Origin: Actinophytocola sp050699935 | Lineage (GTDB): Bacteria; Actinomycetota; Actinomycetes; Mycobacteriales; Pseudonocardiaceae | DNA length: 64,000 nt | Direction: 5' to 3' | Assembly (NCBI RefSeq): GCF_050699935.1 | Contig: NZ_JBOHGB010000011.1 | Span: forward strand, 1 to 64,000 | Translations under genes and position numbers: made by a program | The notes under the pieces: model-generated | The model's input: only the letters and a program-made list of their open reading frames with translations | Database searches by the model: none | What the model was told of the DNA's origin: nothing | Part shown: piece by piece, positions 16,655-25,212 of the stretch | Position numbering within the stretch: the first letter of the stretch is position 1 | Layout of the letters: the number at the start of each line of letters is the position of its first letter

Positions 16655-18430
16655 TCAGCGGCCGTACGACTTCGCCTGCAGCAGGTAGAGGTCCGCGTAG
16701 AGGCAGGCCCTGGCAAGTAGTTCGTCGTGGCTGCCGTGCTCCGCGATCTGTTGGTCCCTCAGGACGACGATCGTGTCGGCGATGGTAACGGTGGAGAAGC
16801 GGTGCGTAACCAGGATCGTGATCATGCCGCGCCGCTCGCCGTCGCGAGCCGACCCTGCGTACCGCTCGAACTGGGCGTGCTCGGTGAACGCGTCGAGGGC
16901 CGCAGTCGGTTCGTCGAAGAAGACGACAAGTGGATCCGTGCGCATCATGCCGCGGGCGAGCGCGAGCTTCTGCCACTGTCCGGTGGACAGATCGCTACCC
17001 TCCCAGCGCGGTCCGAGTTGGGTGTCCAGGTCCGCGGGGAGGAGCTCCGGGATGTCCTGCGCGTCCGCCTTGGATAGTGCGGCGCGCACCGCGCCGGTGT
17101 CGTCGCGGCGGGGCAGGTCACCAACGCCGACGGTATGGCGGGCGGTGAACTCGAACCGAGTGAAGTCCTGGAACACAGCCGACAACCGGTGGCGCCACGC
17201 CTCGGCGTCGATGGCCGCCAGGTCGACGCCGTCCACGAGTATGCGTCCCTCGGTCGGCTCGTACATCCGGGACAGGAGCTTCACCAGGGTCGTCTTGCCA
17301 GCGCCGTTCTCCCCGACCACCGCCAGCACGGTGCCGGGCTTGATGGTCAACGACACGTCGCGCAGAACCCAGGTGGACGAACCTGGGTACCGGAAGGACA
17401 CGTTCTCAAACCTGATCCCATCGGTCAGCATCTCCGGCGGCGCCGCTCGTCCCCGGACGGCCCGTTCGGCGCTGTAGTCGACCAGCCAGAGAAACCGTGC
17501 GGCGGTCCGCAGGGTCTGCCCGAGTCCGGCCACGGCCTGCACGGGCCAGATCACCGCGGACTGCACCTGCTGGCTCAGGTACAGGGCCAGCACGACGTCA
17601 CCGGGCGCGGCTCGACCGCGGACGACCTCCCAGAGCACGAACCCAACGGCGCCGACCACGCCGAGGACATACACCGTCTCCCGAGCAAGGTTGACCAGCG
17701 CCACCCGCCGTTCCACCCGCTCCAGGGGATCGCGGTGGTCACGCCAGGCCCGGTCGCAGCGCCGCTCGATCTCACCGGCGAGGCCGAACACGCGGATCTC
17801 CATGCCCGCGTCCTGGTCGTAGGCCATGCTTCGCAGGTGCCGGGCGGTCCGCCCGGGCGACGCCGAGCGATCCTCCGCGTCTGCTCGCCACCGCTGTTCC
17901 GCGGCGGCGAGGGCGACCGTCGGCAACGCCAACAGCACGAGACCGAGCATGAGCGGATGCACGACCACGAGCAGGACGAACACCGTGAGTCCGGCGCACA
18001 GCGCCTTGAACGTCATCGCCACCATGCTCATGGAGTCGTCGAGCAGGCCCTGCCGCTGGCGCAGCAGCTCCAGACGGTCGTGGAACTCCGCGTGTTCAAG
18101 GTGCTCCAGGGTCGGCAGGGTGGCGGATAGCCGGGCAATCTCGGTCTCGAACGCGTGCGCGACCTTCTCGCTGAGCACCATCCGCCACTGGCTGCTCGAC
18201 AGGCTGAGCTGCCACCCGAGGGCGGTCCCGGCGACCAGGGCGCACACACCGAAGGCGATCATCGGACCGTCGCCGGCCAGCACCGCGTCGGTGAGGACGG
18301 CCAGCCACAGAGCGGACAGCAGGGCCAGAGTGTTGCCGACCGGTTCGCCGATCATCGCCACCGTGAGTCGGCGGTCGACCCGCCAGGCGGTTGCGATCAC
18401 GAGCCGCAACGCTCGCCACTGCTCAGTCAC
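16655..18430 (-). CDS. ABC exporter half-transporter (TMD-NBD), last gene of lanthipeptide locus
   Basis: 591 residues. A six-helix membrane domain (about 1-330) precedes a nucleotide-binding domain with Walker A GENGAGKTTLV, Q-loop region SAVFQDFTRFEF, signature LSTGQWQKLALARG, Walker B PLVVFFDEPTAALD and H-loop THRFS. There is no N-terminal C39 peptidase domain, so it would export an already cleaved or leader-bearing peptide without processing it. The GTG start overlaps the TGA of the other ABC gene, so the two probably form a heterodimer. Family function is export of peptides or lipids; the substrate is inferred from context to be the lanthipeptide. Confidence 0.9.
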   Translation of the reverse strand: MTEQWRALRLVIATAWRVDRRLTVAMIGEPVGNTLALLSALWLAVLTDAVLAGDGPMIAFGVCALVAGTALGWQLSLSSSQWRMVLSEKVAHAFETEIARLSATLPTLEHLEHAEFHDRLELLRQRQGLLDDSMSMVAMTFKALCAGLTVFVLLVVVHPLMLGLVLLALPTVALAAAEQRWRADAEDRSASPGRTARHLRSMAYDQDAGMEIRVFGLAGEIERRCDRAWRDHRDPLERVERRVALVNLARETVYVLGVVGAVGFVLWEVVRGRAAPGDVVLALYLSQQVQSAVIWPVQAVAGLGQTLRTAARFLWLVDYSAERAVRGRAAPPEMLTDGIRFENVSFRYPGSSTWVLRDVSLTIKPGTVLAVVGENGAGKTTLVKLLSRMYEPTEGRILVDGVDLAAIDAEAWRHRLSAVFQDFTRFEFTARHTVGVGDLPRRDDTGAVRAALSKADAQDIPELLPADLDTQLGPRWEGSDLSTGQWQKLALARGMMRTDPLVVFFDEPTAALDAFTEHAQFERYAGSARDGERRGMITILVTHRFSTVTIADTIVVLRDQQIAEHGSHDELLARACLYADLYLLQAKSYGR

Positions 18431-20286
18431 GGGTTCGCCGCTTTTTCGCTGACCGGTGCCGGGTCGGTCGCGGTACCGGGGGAGAAGCGCCTCGCCTGTG
18501 TGAAGAACATGGTCGCGTAGTTCCCTCCGGCCGCCATCAGCTCGTCGTGGGTGCCGTCCTCACTGACTCGCCCGTCGGCGATCACCACGATGCGGTCGGA
18601 CAGGCGGACCGACGCCAGCCGGTGCGAGACGAGGATCGTGGTGACATCGCGGGTCAGCGCCATGAACCGGGCGAACAGATCCGCCTCGGCTCGCACGTCC
18701 AGGCTCGCGGTCGGCTCGTCCATGATCAGCAGCCCGGCTCCGCCACGCACCGCGGTGAGCGCCCGGGCGAGCGCGACCTTCTGCCACTGGCCGCCGGACA
18801 GGTCCCGTCCGCCCGGGTAGGCGGCCGAGAGTACGGTGTCCCACCCGCCCGGCATGGCCGTGAGCAGGTCCGCGACCCCCGCGTCGGCCAACGCCGCCGA
18901 TAGGGCCTGCTCGTCCTCGGCGAGCGCGAGGTGGCCGAAGCCGACGTTGGCCCGCAACGGGAGTTCGTAGCGGGTGAACCGCTGGAAGATCGCGGCGACG
19001 CGCCCGCGCGCGGCCACCGGGGCCAGCCCGGAGATCGAGATCCGGCCCGCGTCGGGTTCGTACAGCCCGCACAGCAACTTCATCAGGGTGCTCTTCCCCG
19101 CGCCGTTCGTGCCGACGATCGCCACCGACTGTCCAGATGGGATGACCAGATCGAGCCCGGCCAGCGTCGGCCGGTCACAGCCGGGGTAGGTGAACCGCAC
19201 GTCGCGCAGGTGGACGGTGACCGCCTCCGGTCGCGTGAGGGGCGCCGGGGGCGCCGGCTCGGTACGGGGGGAGCGCAGCCGTTCCTCGAGTGCGAGCGCG
19301 CGCGCGGCGGCCTCGCGGGCGCGGGCGAGCGGCACCTCGGCGCCGAAGACGTAGCCAAGCGCGCTGGTGCCAAGCACCGCCTGGACGTAGACCACCAGGT
19401 AGGCGACGCTCACCTCGCCGTCCGCGGCCTGCGAGCCGAGCACGCCGAGCACCATCAGGTGCGTCAGCAACACCCCGCCCGTCGCGGCCACGACTGTTCG
19501 CATACCCAGCCTGCGGTGCTGCCAGATGGCGCGCAACGCGGCGAGGTAGGTGTCGGCGTACCCGCGCACGAGCCAATCCGCGAGGCCGAACACGCGAACT
19601 TCCTTGGCCGCGGCAGGTTCCATGGCCAACGTCCGCAAATAGCGCGCGCGGCGCATGTCCCCGGAGCCGGCAGCAGAGGCCAGCCGCATGCCGTGCTCGG
19701 TCCACCGGCGGACACCGAAGCTGAGTCCGCGCCAGCCGGCAAGCAGCACCACCGGGGCCCACCAGGCGAAGGTGGCGAGCACGACGAACGCGCCGATCCC
19801 GGTCACCCGGCGCTGCACCAGCTCGCGCAGGCTGGTCATCGTGCCGACGAAACCGTCGACCCGTTCGAACTCCTCCAGCGCGGCCATGGCACCGGTCACG
19901 TCGGGCTCGGTCAGCCGTGCCACCCCTGGGTCGTGCAGCGTCGCTGCGGTCACCGTGCGGTGCACCGCCCTGGCGTAGCTGCCGTTGAGAACCTGGACTT
20001 GGTGGTCGACGATCGACGCGAGCACAGCGCCGAGCAGGAGTGCGCCCCCGAACAGGGCGAGACCCAGCATCGCGGGACCGGCTCCCTCGGATGTGAGCTC
20101 GCCGCTTCCGAACGCGCCGGGCAGCGCCGCGACCAGCAAGCCGGAGGCCACCATCGCCATGGTCGGTGTGAGTCCCTGGAGCACGACCAGTAGGCCGACC
20201 CGTGCCCCACGCACGCCGCTGCCACGCCACACCATCACCCACAAGGTGCGGCGGAAGGCGAGGCGGTCACGGATGGACGCGGTCAC
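18427..20286 (-). CDS. ABC exporter half-transporter (TMD-NBD), partner subunit
   Basis: 619 residues. The membrane domain includes GLLVVLQGLTPTMAMVASGLLV and an FGLADWLVRGY coupling-like stretch. The NBD has Walker A GTNGAGKSTLMK, signature LSGGQWQKVALARALT, Walker B GLLIMDEPTASLD and SHRLASV. No peptidase domain. The GTG at 20284-20286 is chosen over upstream starts because it overlaps the TGA of the peptidase gene (GTGA) and the upstream frame is the antisense of other coding sequence. It pairs with the 591-residue subunit encoded immediately downstream. Confidence 0.9.
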   Translation of the reverse strand: MTASIRDRLAFRRTLWVMVWRGSGVRGARVGLLVVLQGLTPTMAMVASGLLVAALPGAFGSGELTSEGAGPAMLGLALFGGALLLGAVLASIVDHQVQVLNGSYARAVHRTVTAATLHDPGVARLTEPDVTGAMAALEEFERVDGFVGTMTSLRELVQRRVTGIGAFVVLATFAWWAPVVLLAGWRGLSFGVRRWTEHGMRLASAAGSGDMRRARYLRTLAMEPAAAKEVRVFGLADWLVRGYADTYLAALRAIWQHRRLGMRTVVAATGGVLLTHLMVLGVLGSQAADGEVSVAYLVVYVQAVLGTSALGYVFGAEVPLARAREAAARALALEERLRSPRTEPAPPAPLTRPEAVTVHLRDVRFTYPGCDRPTLAGLDLVIPSGQSVAIVGTNGAGKSTLMKLLCGLYEPDAGRISISGLAPVAARGRVAAIFQRFTRYELPLRANVGFGHLALAEDEQALSAALADAGVADLLTAMPGGWDTVLSAAYPGGRDLSGGQWQKVALARALTAVRGGAGLLIMDEPTASLDVRAEADLFARFMALTRDVTTILVSHRLASVRLSDRIVVIADGRVSEDGTHDELMAAGGNYATMFFTQARRFSPGTATDPAPVSEKAANP

Positions 20287-22037
20287 AGTGCCACCCGGCG
20301 GAGGTGGTCGACGACGGTCCCGGCCCATCGCTCCCAGTCCGACGGCATATGCGAGCCGTGCGCGTCCTCCAGGTAGCGCAGCGTCGGCACGTGCCCGAGG
20401 AGGTCGACGAGCGTGCGTGACTGATCGACCGGGCATCGGTCGTCGTGGACGCCGTGGCCGATGAGAAGAGGGACCGAGGCGAGCGTGGTGCGGCCGTGAA
20501 CGGGGCTGCGTTCGCGCAGCCTGCCGGGTTCGCGTGTCAGCTCACCGAGTTCGGACTCAAGCCAGCGGCGGCGAGTGCCGGTCGCGGACTCCAGCAGCCG
20601 CACGAGATCGGTGATCGGCGCCCAGACCGCGGCCGCGTCCACGGGGACCGCGCCGGCGCACGCCAGTAGCGTCAGATAGGCGCCGTAACTGCTGCCGTAC
20701 AGGCAGATAGGTCGCTGCGGCGACTCCGCGCGTAGTGCCATCACCCGGCTCATGACGGCGTCGAGGTCAACGCCGCCCCAGTCGCCGACCGTCATGTCCC
20801 TGTACTCCGCGGAGTACCCGGCGCTGCCGGGGTAGTTCAGGCCGAGGACGGTCCACCCGTCGGCGACGAGCGCGGCGATCACAGGCTCGTAGCTCTGGTT
20901 GAGCCTGATGTGCGGGCCACCGTGCAGGTACACCACGACGCTGCCATGCCCGGCGGCCGCCGGTTCGAACGTCCACTCTGGCATTTCGGCCACTTGGCGG
21001 TGCTGCCAGCGGATCGCCGCGGGCTGTGTCGGGGCGGACCAGCTCGCCACCGGCCGCGGGTTGCCGGTCGCGAGCTCCCAGCGCATGATCGACAACGGCT
21101 GGGACGGCGACTGGAAGCCCCCGATCACATGATGGCCGTCGGCGGTCAGGCACAGGTCGGTGGCCAGGCCGGTGGCGGGTTCAACATGACCGGTCTCGGT
21201 GCCGGTATGGTCGAGCACGCGGTAGTGGTAGCCGTGGTCCTCCCAGATCACCGCGAGCAACCTCGTGCCCGACCGGTCCACGTCCGCGGTCGAGTAGCCA
21301 CCGCTCGCGGTGAACCACCGCACCGCACGGGTCCGCAGGTCCATGGTGCCCGGCACCGACTCGCCGGCGTCGTCGACCCCAGTCAGCCCGAGCATTTCCC
21401 CGTTGCCTACCGCCGCCACAGGACGGCGGCCCGCGGGCCAGGCGACCGGCACCTCGGTGCTGCCGTGGTCGTCATAGCCGACGAGCCGCACCGCCGGCCC
21501 GGCCGGGCCGGCGACGTTCACCGCGATGATGTGTTCGTCGGGGAGCCAGCAGGCCATCGACTGCGTCCCGGCGGTGGCCGCCAGTGGCTGGTAGCTCCCG
21601 CTGCCTGGCCGATACAGGCACAGCAATGGACCGTCCGGCCCGATCATTGCGACCAGCACCTCGGCACCACCGGACTGCCGGATGCGTGCGGCGACCGGCC
21701 GACCGATGACCTGGTGGTGCGAGATCGCCTCGTCGCTGATCCGTACCAGCGCCAACCGAGTAGCCCGTCCATCGCCGCGCCGCAAAACGGCGACGTCCTC
21801 GTCGGCCCAGCCGACGGCACGGTAGCCGTCCGTACCGGGCAGCCACGAGGGCGGCCCGAGCTCGCCGTCCGGGTCCATCCGCGCCACGGCGACGCCGCCC
21901 GGAGTGGCCGAGGCCGTGACGACGACCGCGGTCCTGCCCGGGCTGGCCATCCAGGTGGCGACCGCGACGTGACGGGATCGACTGGCAGCCGTCTTGGTGG
22001 CGGCCGTGCGGGTGGCGGCCGCCTCAGCTGACGGCAC
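20283..22037 (-). CDS. S9 prolyl-oligopeptidase-type serine protease, leader protease candidate
   Basis: 584 residues. The N-terminal two-thirds are a beta-propeller-like region, with GYRAVGWADEDVAVL and VDRSGTRLLAVIWEDHGYHY. The C-terminal alpha/beta hydrolase domain holds VVVYLHGGPHIRLNQSYEP, nucleophile Ser450 in LYGSSYGAYLTLL, Asp in IGHGVHDDRCPVDQS and His in LEDAHGSHMPS. S9 proteases such as FlaP and AplP are known to trim class III lanthipeptide leaders. Its place between the transporters and the synthetase fits that job. The GTG start at 22035-22037 overlaps the upstream gene by 14 bases; the alternative ATG further in would remove the first propeller strands. Confidence 0.85.
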   Translation of the reverse strand: MPSAEAAATRTAATKTAASRSRHVAVATWMASPGRTAVVVTASATPGGVAVARMDPDGELGPPSWLPGTDGYRAVGWADEDVAVLRRGDGRATRLALVRISDEAISHHQVIGRPVAARIRQSGGAEVLVAMIGPDGPLLCLYRPGSGSYQPLAATAGTQSMACWLPDEHIIAVNVAGPAGPAVRLVGYDDHGSTEVPVAWPAGRRPVAAVGNGEMLGLTGVDDAGESVPGTMDLRTRAVRWFTASGGYSTADVDRSGTRLLAVIWEDHGYHYRVLDHTGTETGHVEPATGLATDLCLTADGHHVIGGFQSPSQPLSIMRWELATGNPRPVASWSAPTQPAAIRWQHRQVAEMPEWTFEPAAAGHGSVVVYLHGGPHIRLNQSYEPVIAALVADGWTVLGLNYPGSAGYSAEYRDMTVGDWGGVDLDAVMSRVMALRAESPQRPICLYGSSYGAYLTLLACAGAVPVDAAAVWAPITDLVRLLESATGTRRRWLESELGELTREPGRLRERSPVHGRTTLASVPLLIGHGVHDDRCPVDQSRTLVDLLGHVPTLRYLEDAHGSHMPSDWERWAGTVVDHLRRVAL

Positions 22038-23895
22038 GGCGCTCGTCCGGCATGCACGCGCGCAGCGCGACGAGATCGTCCGCGAGTGCGCGCTTCGCCA
22101 CCAGCTCATGGTCCAGCTCCACGAGCACGTCCTGCGGCGGCTTCTGCTGTCCGCGCAGGTTGCGGATGATCGCGTCGATAACCTCTGGCCCACCGCGTCG
22201 CATCCGTCGGGCTGCCTCCAGGTACCAGGTGGCCGCCGACCGGACCTCCCCGGCATCCAGGTCGTGGTCGGCGAGGTACCAGCAGGCGGCGACCACCGCG
22301 CGTTCGCTGGCCCGCGCGGTCTCGCGGGCCCGGTCGTACCGGAGCAGCAGTTCGCGGGCGATCTCCTCCGCCTCGGCACGTTCCCCGGTCTCCACCAGCG
22401 CCCGCACCAGGTCGGCCGCGACGTAGAGCGCGCTGGCGAGCAGATCGGCGTCCAGCGCGACCCGCCAGGCCTCGCGCAGATCAGTCAGGGCCTGCGACCG
22501 AGTCCACGGATCCCGTCGGCGGACCTTGGCCAGGTTGGTCAGCAGAAGCACGTGCTGGTCGTAGAGGTGGCCCCGGTCCAGCACACCTGGCTCGTGCAGT
22601 GCCTGCAGCCCGGCTTTCATCACCTCGGCCGCGACCTCCACATCACCGTCCCGGTAGAAGGCGAGTGCGGCACCGTTGAACGACGCCGCGACCTGGCTGC
22701 CGCCTGACTCCCGGTCGCTGTCCTGCGCCGTCGTCCGCCAGTCGCGGACGCGGTCAAACATCCGCACCCCGGCCGACCGCAACGCCGGATCCTTGTCCTT
22801 GACCAGATACTGACCGATTCCATACGCGAGAACGGCGCGTGCTTCGAGCCCGACTCCGTGCCGTTCCGCCTGGTCGAGCAGGACGGAGGCGTGCGCCGTG
22901 GTTCGGCGGTGGTCGGCCACCATGGCCGCGAGGTAGGCGGCGGTCCCGACGGGACGGGCGATGCGGGCCCAGCCGCCCGCGCGGCCGCGACGGTAGAGGT
23001 TCCCCGCATACCGGGACATCCCGCGGCGATTCACCTCCGCCGCGCAGGCGTGCGGACTGAACGCCGCGAGCGCGGCCGCCGGGTCCTCGATTAGCGCTGC
23101 CACGGGCAGTGACGGCACGGCCTGGCCGGACAAGACCATCGCCGCGAGCTCGCTGACGAGCCCCGGGTCCTCCGTGCCGACCAGGCGTTCGGCATGCCGA
23201 TGCTGCTCGACGCGGGCATGCGTGTACACCAGGTCCGCGCCGAGCCGCCGGATCGAGGTCGCTGCATCGACCAGCGTCGGGTCCCAGCCGCGCAGGGCCT
23301 GCCAGCGGGCGAGTTCCGTGCCGCGGACGTGATCTCCGGCCAGGCTCAGCGCCATGAGCAGCTCGGCGAGTTGCGGCTCGACGGGACCGATGCCGGCCTG
23401 CGCCTGCTCGTGTCGCAGGACGACGATCGACTGCGTGGCGTGCCGCGCGTGGCGGAGCCGGCACGCCTGCCAGAACGCGATGTCGTCTTTCGCCGGTGTG
23501 CCAAGGGTTTCCAGCAACAGCACCCGAGGCTCCCCCTCGGCCCGGTCGAACCAGGACCGGATGCGCTGGAGCTCTTCGTCGGCGGCGGCCTCCCGCGCCT
23601 CGCGGGCGTGCAGCACCCCCAGCGTGATCGTCAGGTCGGTCGGCGGCGCGGTCCGCACGTCCCGGACGGCGGCATTCGCCCCGAACCCCCACACGGGGCG
23701 GGTGAAGCGGCCTGCGCCGCCGGAGAGGTAGTACCGCACCCCGTCGCCGCCGAGAGCCGCGACGAGGTCGTGCAGCACGTGCGGGGCGTGCTCGGAAGGG
23801 ACGGTGAGTACGCTCAGCGCGGGCGATCGGTGGCTGACGCGGCACGCGGTGCCGATGACCACTTCGGCGACCGGGTTCAGCCGGACGCTATGCAT
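22024..23895 (-). CDS. Large helical-repeat (TPR-like) protein, unknown function
   Basis: 623 residues, no signal peptide and no membrane segment. The N-terminal 130 residues are a mixed alpha/beta region (YYLSGGAGRFTRPVWGFGANAA; DLTITLGVLHAREAREAAA). The rest is predominantly helical and tandem-repeat-like, for example ASFNGAALAFYRDGDVEVAAEV, ALYVAADLVRALVETGERAEA and VVAACWYLADHDLDAGEVRSAATWYLEA, the last three resembling TPR units. No catalytic motif was recognised. It overlaps the GNAT gene by eight bases and the protease by 14, so it is an integral part of the lanthipeptide operon. It could be a scaffold, sensor or immunity-type protein; I do not assign a role. Confidence 0.6.
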   Translation of the reverse strand: MHSVRLNPVAEVVIGTACRVSHRSPALSVLTVPSEHAPHVLHDLVAALGGDGVRYYLSGGAGRFTRPVWGFGANAAVRDVRTAPPTDLTITLGVLHAREAREAAADEELQRIRSWFDRAEGEPRVLLLETLGTPAKDDIAFWQACRLRHARHATQSIVVLRHEQAQAGIGPVEPQLAELLMALSLAGDHVRGTELARWQALRGWDPTLVDAATSIRRLGADLVYTHARVEQHRHAERLVGTEDPGLVSELAAMVLSGQAVPSLPVAALIEDPAAALAAFSPHACAAEVNRRGMSRYAGNLYRRGRAGGWARIARPVGTAAYLAAMVADHRRTTAHASVLLDQAERHGVGLEARAVLAYGIGQYLVKDKDPALRSAGVRMFDRVRDWRTTAQDSDRESGGSQVAASFNGAALAFYRDGDVEVAAEVMKAGLQALHEPGVLDRGHLYDQHVLLLTNLAKVRRRDPWTRSQALTDLREAWRVALDADLLASALYVAADLVRALVETGERAEAEEIARELLLRYDRARETARASERAVVAACWYLADHDLDAGEVRSAATWYLEAARRMRRGGPEVIDAIIRNLRGQQKPPQDVLVELDHELVAKRALADDLVALRACMPDERRAVS

Positions 23896-24730
23896 CGGTG
23901 GACCTCCTAAACCAACTCACTTGCGAGACCGGCCGGTGGGCGTGGAAGCCGATGGAGCGGTACATCCGGTGCGCGACCCAGTTGTCCTCGACGACGCTCA
24001 GTTCGCAGTCGGTGTGGCCAGCGGCGGCCAGGCCCGCCATGGCGTCCACGAGCACCGCGTGGCCGAAGCCCCGGCCACGTTCCCCAGGGGCCGTCGCGAT
24101 GTTCGCGACGAACGGGCTACCGCGGTGCGATGTCACCACGACCGCGGCATGCAGCCCGTCCAAGGAAACGGCCATCCGGCTCCCCTCGGGGATGACCGGG
24201 CCGTAGCAACCGGACAGGGCGTCCTCCCACACGCGCAGGTCCTCGGTCCGGCGGTCCTCGTGGCTCAGCACACTCAGTGGGCCGGGATCGTCCTCGGGCA
24301 GGAGCAGCGGTTCGATCCGGTACCCGTCGGGCAGTGGCCTCTGGTGCATGCCCAGCAGGTTCGCCTCCAGCCGCAACGACAGGTGGATCATCCGCTGCAG
24401 CCGGTCCGCGCCCGCGGCCACCAGCTTCTCGGTCCAGGACTCGGGATGGATCGAGATCACGTCGGTCACGGCGTGCTCGACGAGAAGGTGTTCACACACC
24501 TGCGCCAGGTCCGCCGCCGCTTGCGGGCTGTCCTGGCGCGGCACACAGTCCTCGAGGAACCACCAGGTTGGTGTCCTCGGTGTGGCCACACACGCGAATA
24601 CGGTCCGTCCGGCGCGCCGGACGATCACTCTGCGGCTGTCGCCCCAGTACGGGAACAACTCGATGGTCGTGGACCCTGTGCCGTCGACCGCGCTTTCCGC
24701 CCGCCGACTCCGCACACCTACATCGAACAC
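23888..24730 (-). CDS. GNAT-family N-acetyltransferase-like protein
   Basis: 280 residues from a GTG start (24728-24730). The C-terminal half is a GNAT domain: YGPVIPEGSRMAVSLDG, FVANIATAPGERGRGFGHAVL (the acetyl-CoA pyrophosphate loop, R/Q-x-x-G-x-G/A type) and LSVVEDNWVAHRMYRSIGF. The N-terminal half (about 1-135) looks like a second, degenerate GNAT-type fold. It may acetylate the lanthipeptide N-terminus or an intermediate, or confer self-resistance. It follows the synthetase in the same direction but is separated from it by about 480 bases containing an IS110 remnant on the other strand. Confidence 0.8.
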   Translation of the reverse strand: MFDVGVRSRRAESAVDGTGSTTIELFPYWGDSRRVIVRRAGRTVFACVATPRTPTWWFLEDCVPRQDSPQAAADLAQVCEHLLVEHAVTDVISIHPESWTEKLVAAGADRLQRMIHLSLRLEANLLGMHQRPLPDGYRIEPLLLPEDDPGPLSVLSHEDRRTEDLRVWEDALSGCYGPVIPEGSRMAVSLDGLHAAVVVTSHRGSPFVANIATAPGERGRGFGHAVLVDAMAGLAAAGHTDCELSVVEDNWVAHRMYRSIGFHAHRPVSQVSWFRRSTDA

Positions 24731-24942
24731 AACGCCCTACCTTTCAGATGTTCTTCCGGCCGTTCGAGACGATCGAGGTGTGCGGGTGGTGCGGGTATGG
24801 CTTTCACGATGGCTGCACTTGATGGCCAAGGAGGCTCAGCCGCTTTTCTTGACCGCTGGTTCGGGACTGCGATCAATCGCTGTGCAGGGCAAGGACGGCG
24901 GGAAGAGGCTGCACGGTCATGCTGTCGAGAGAGGAGAAAACG

Positions 24943-25204
24943 CATGCCCGCCGGGGTGGGCAACGATGTCGCCAAGGAGATCCACTGGGCCGCGATCAAG
25001 GTCCGGGGGACCGGGACGGTGCTGTCCAGCCATCGGGTGGATCACACCCCACAGACGATCACCGAGCTGATCCCCAACCGATCCGAAGGTAAAGCCCACC
25101 ACCAAGCCGTTCTCGCCCTGGCACGCCGCCGGGTCAACGTCCTGCACGCACTCCTGCGCACCCGACGCCCATTCGAGCCCGGCCACTCCGTTAACGCCGC
25201 TTGA
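24943..25204 (+). pseudogene. Internally deleted IS110-family transposase remnant
   Basis: An N-terminal segment, VGNDVAKEIHWAAIKVRG then TGTVLSSHRVDHTPQTITEL (the DEDD-domain start of IS110 transposases), is joined directly to a C-terminal segment, EGKAHHQAVLALARRRVNVL and HALLRTRRPFEP. About 300 residues that normally separate them are gone, while the frame remains open. The element lies between the GNAT gene and the lanthipeptide synthetase on the opposite strand. It is not active by itself. It may act only as a spacer, or it may have introduced a break in the operon. Confidence 0.8.
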
Positions 25205-25212
25205 CAAACGCA

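Noticed and set aside
22038..22379. Longer N-terminus for the S9 protease
   Set aside because: This stretch overlaps the end of the helical-repeat gene and is serine/arginine-rich; GTG 22037 gives normal operon overlap.
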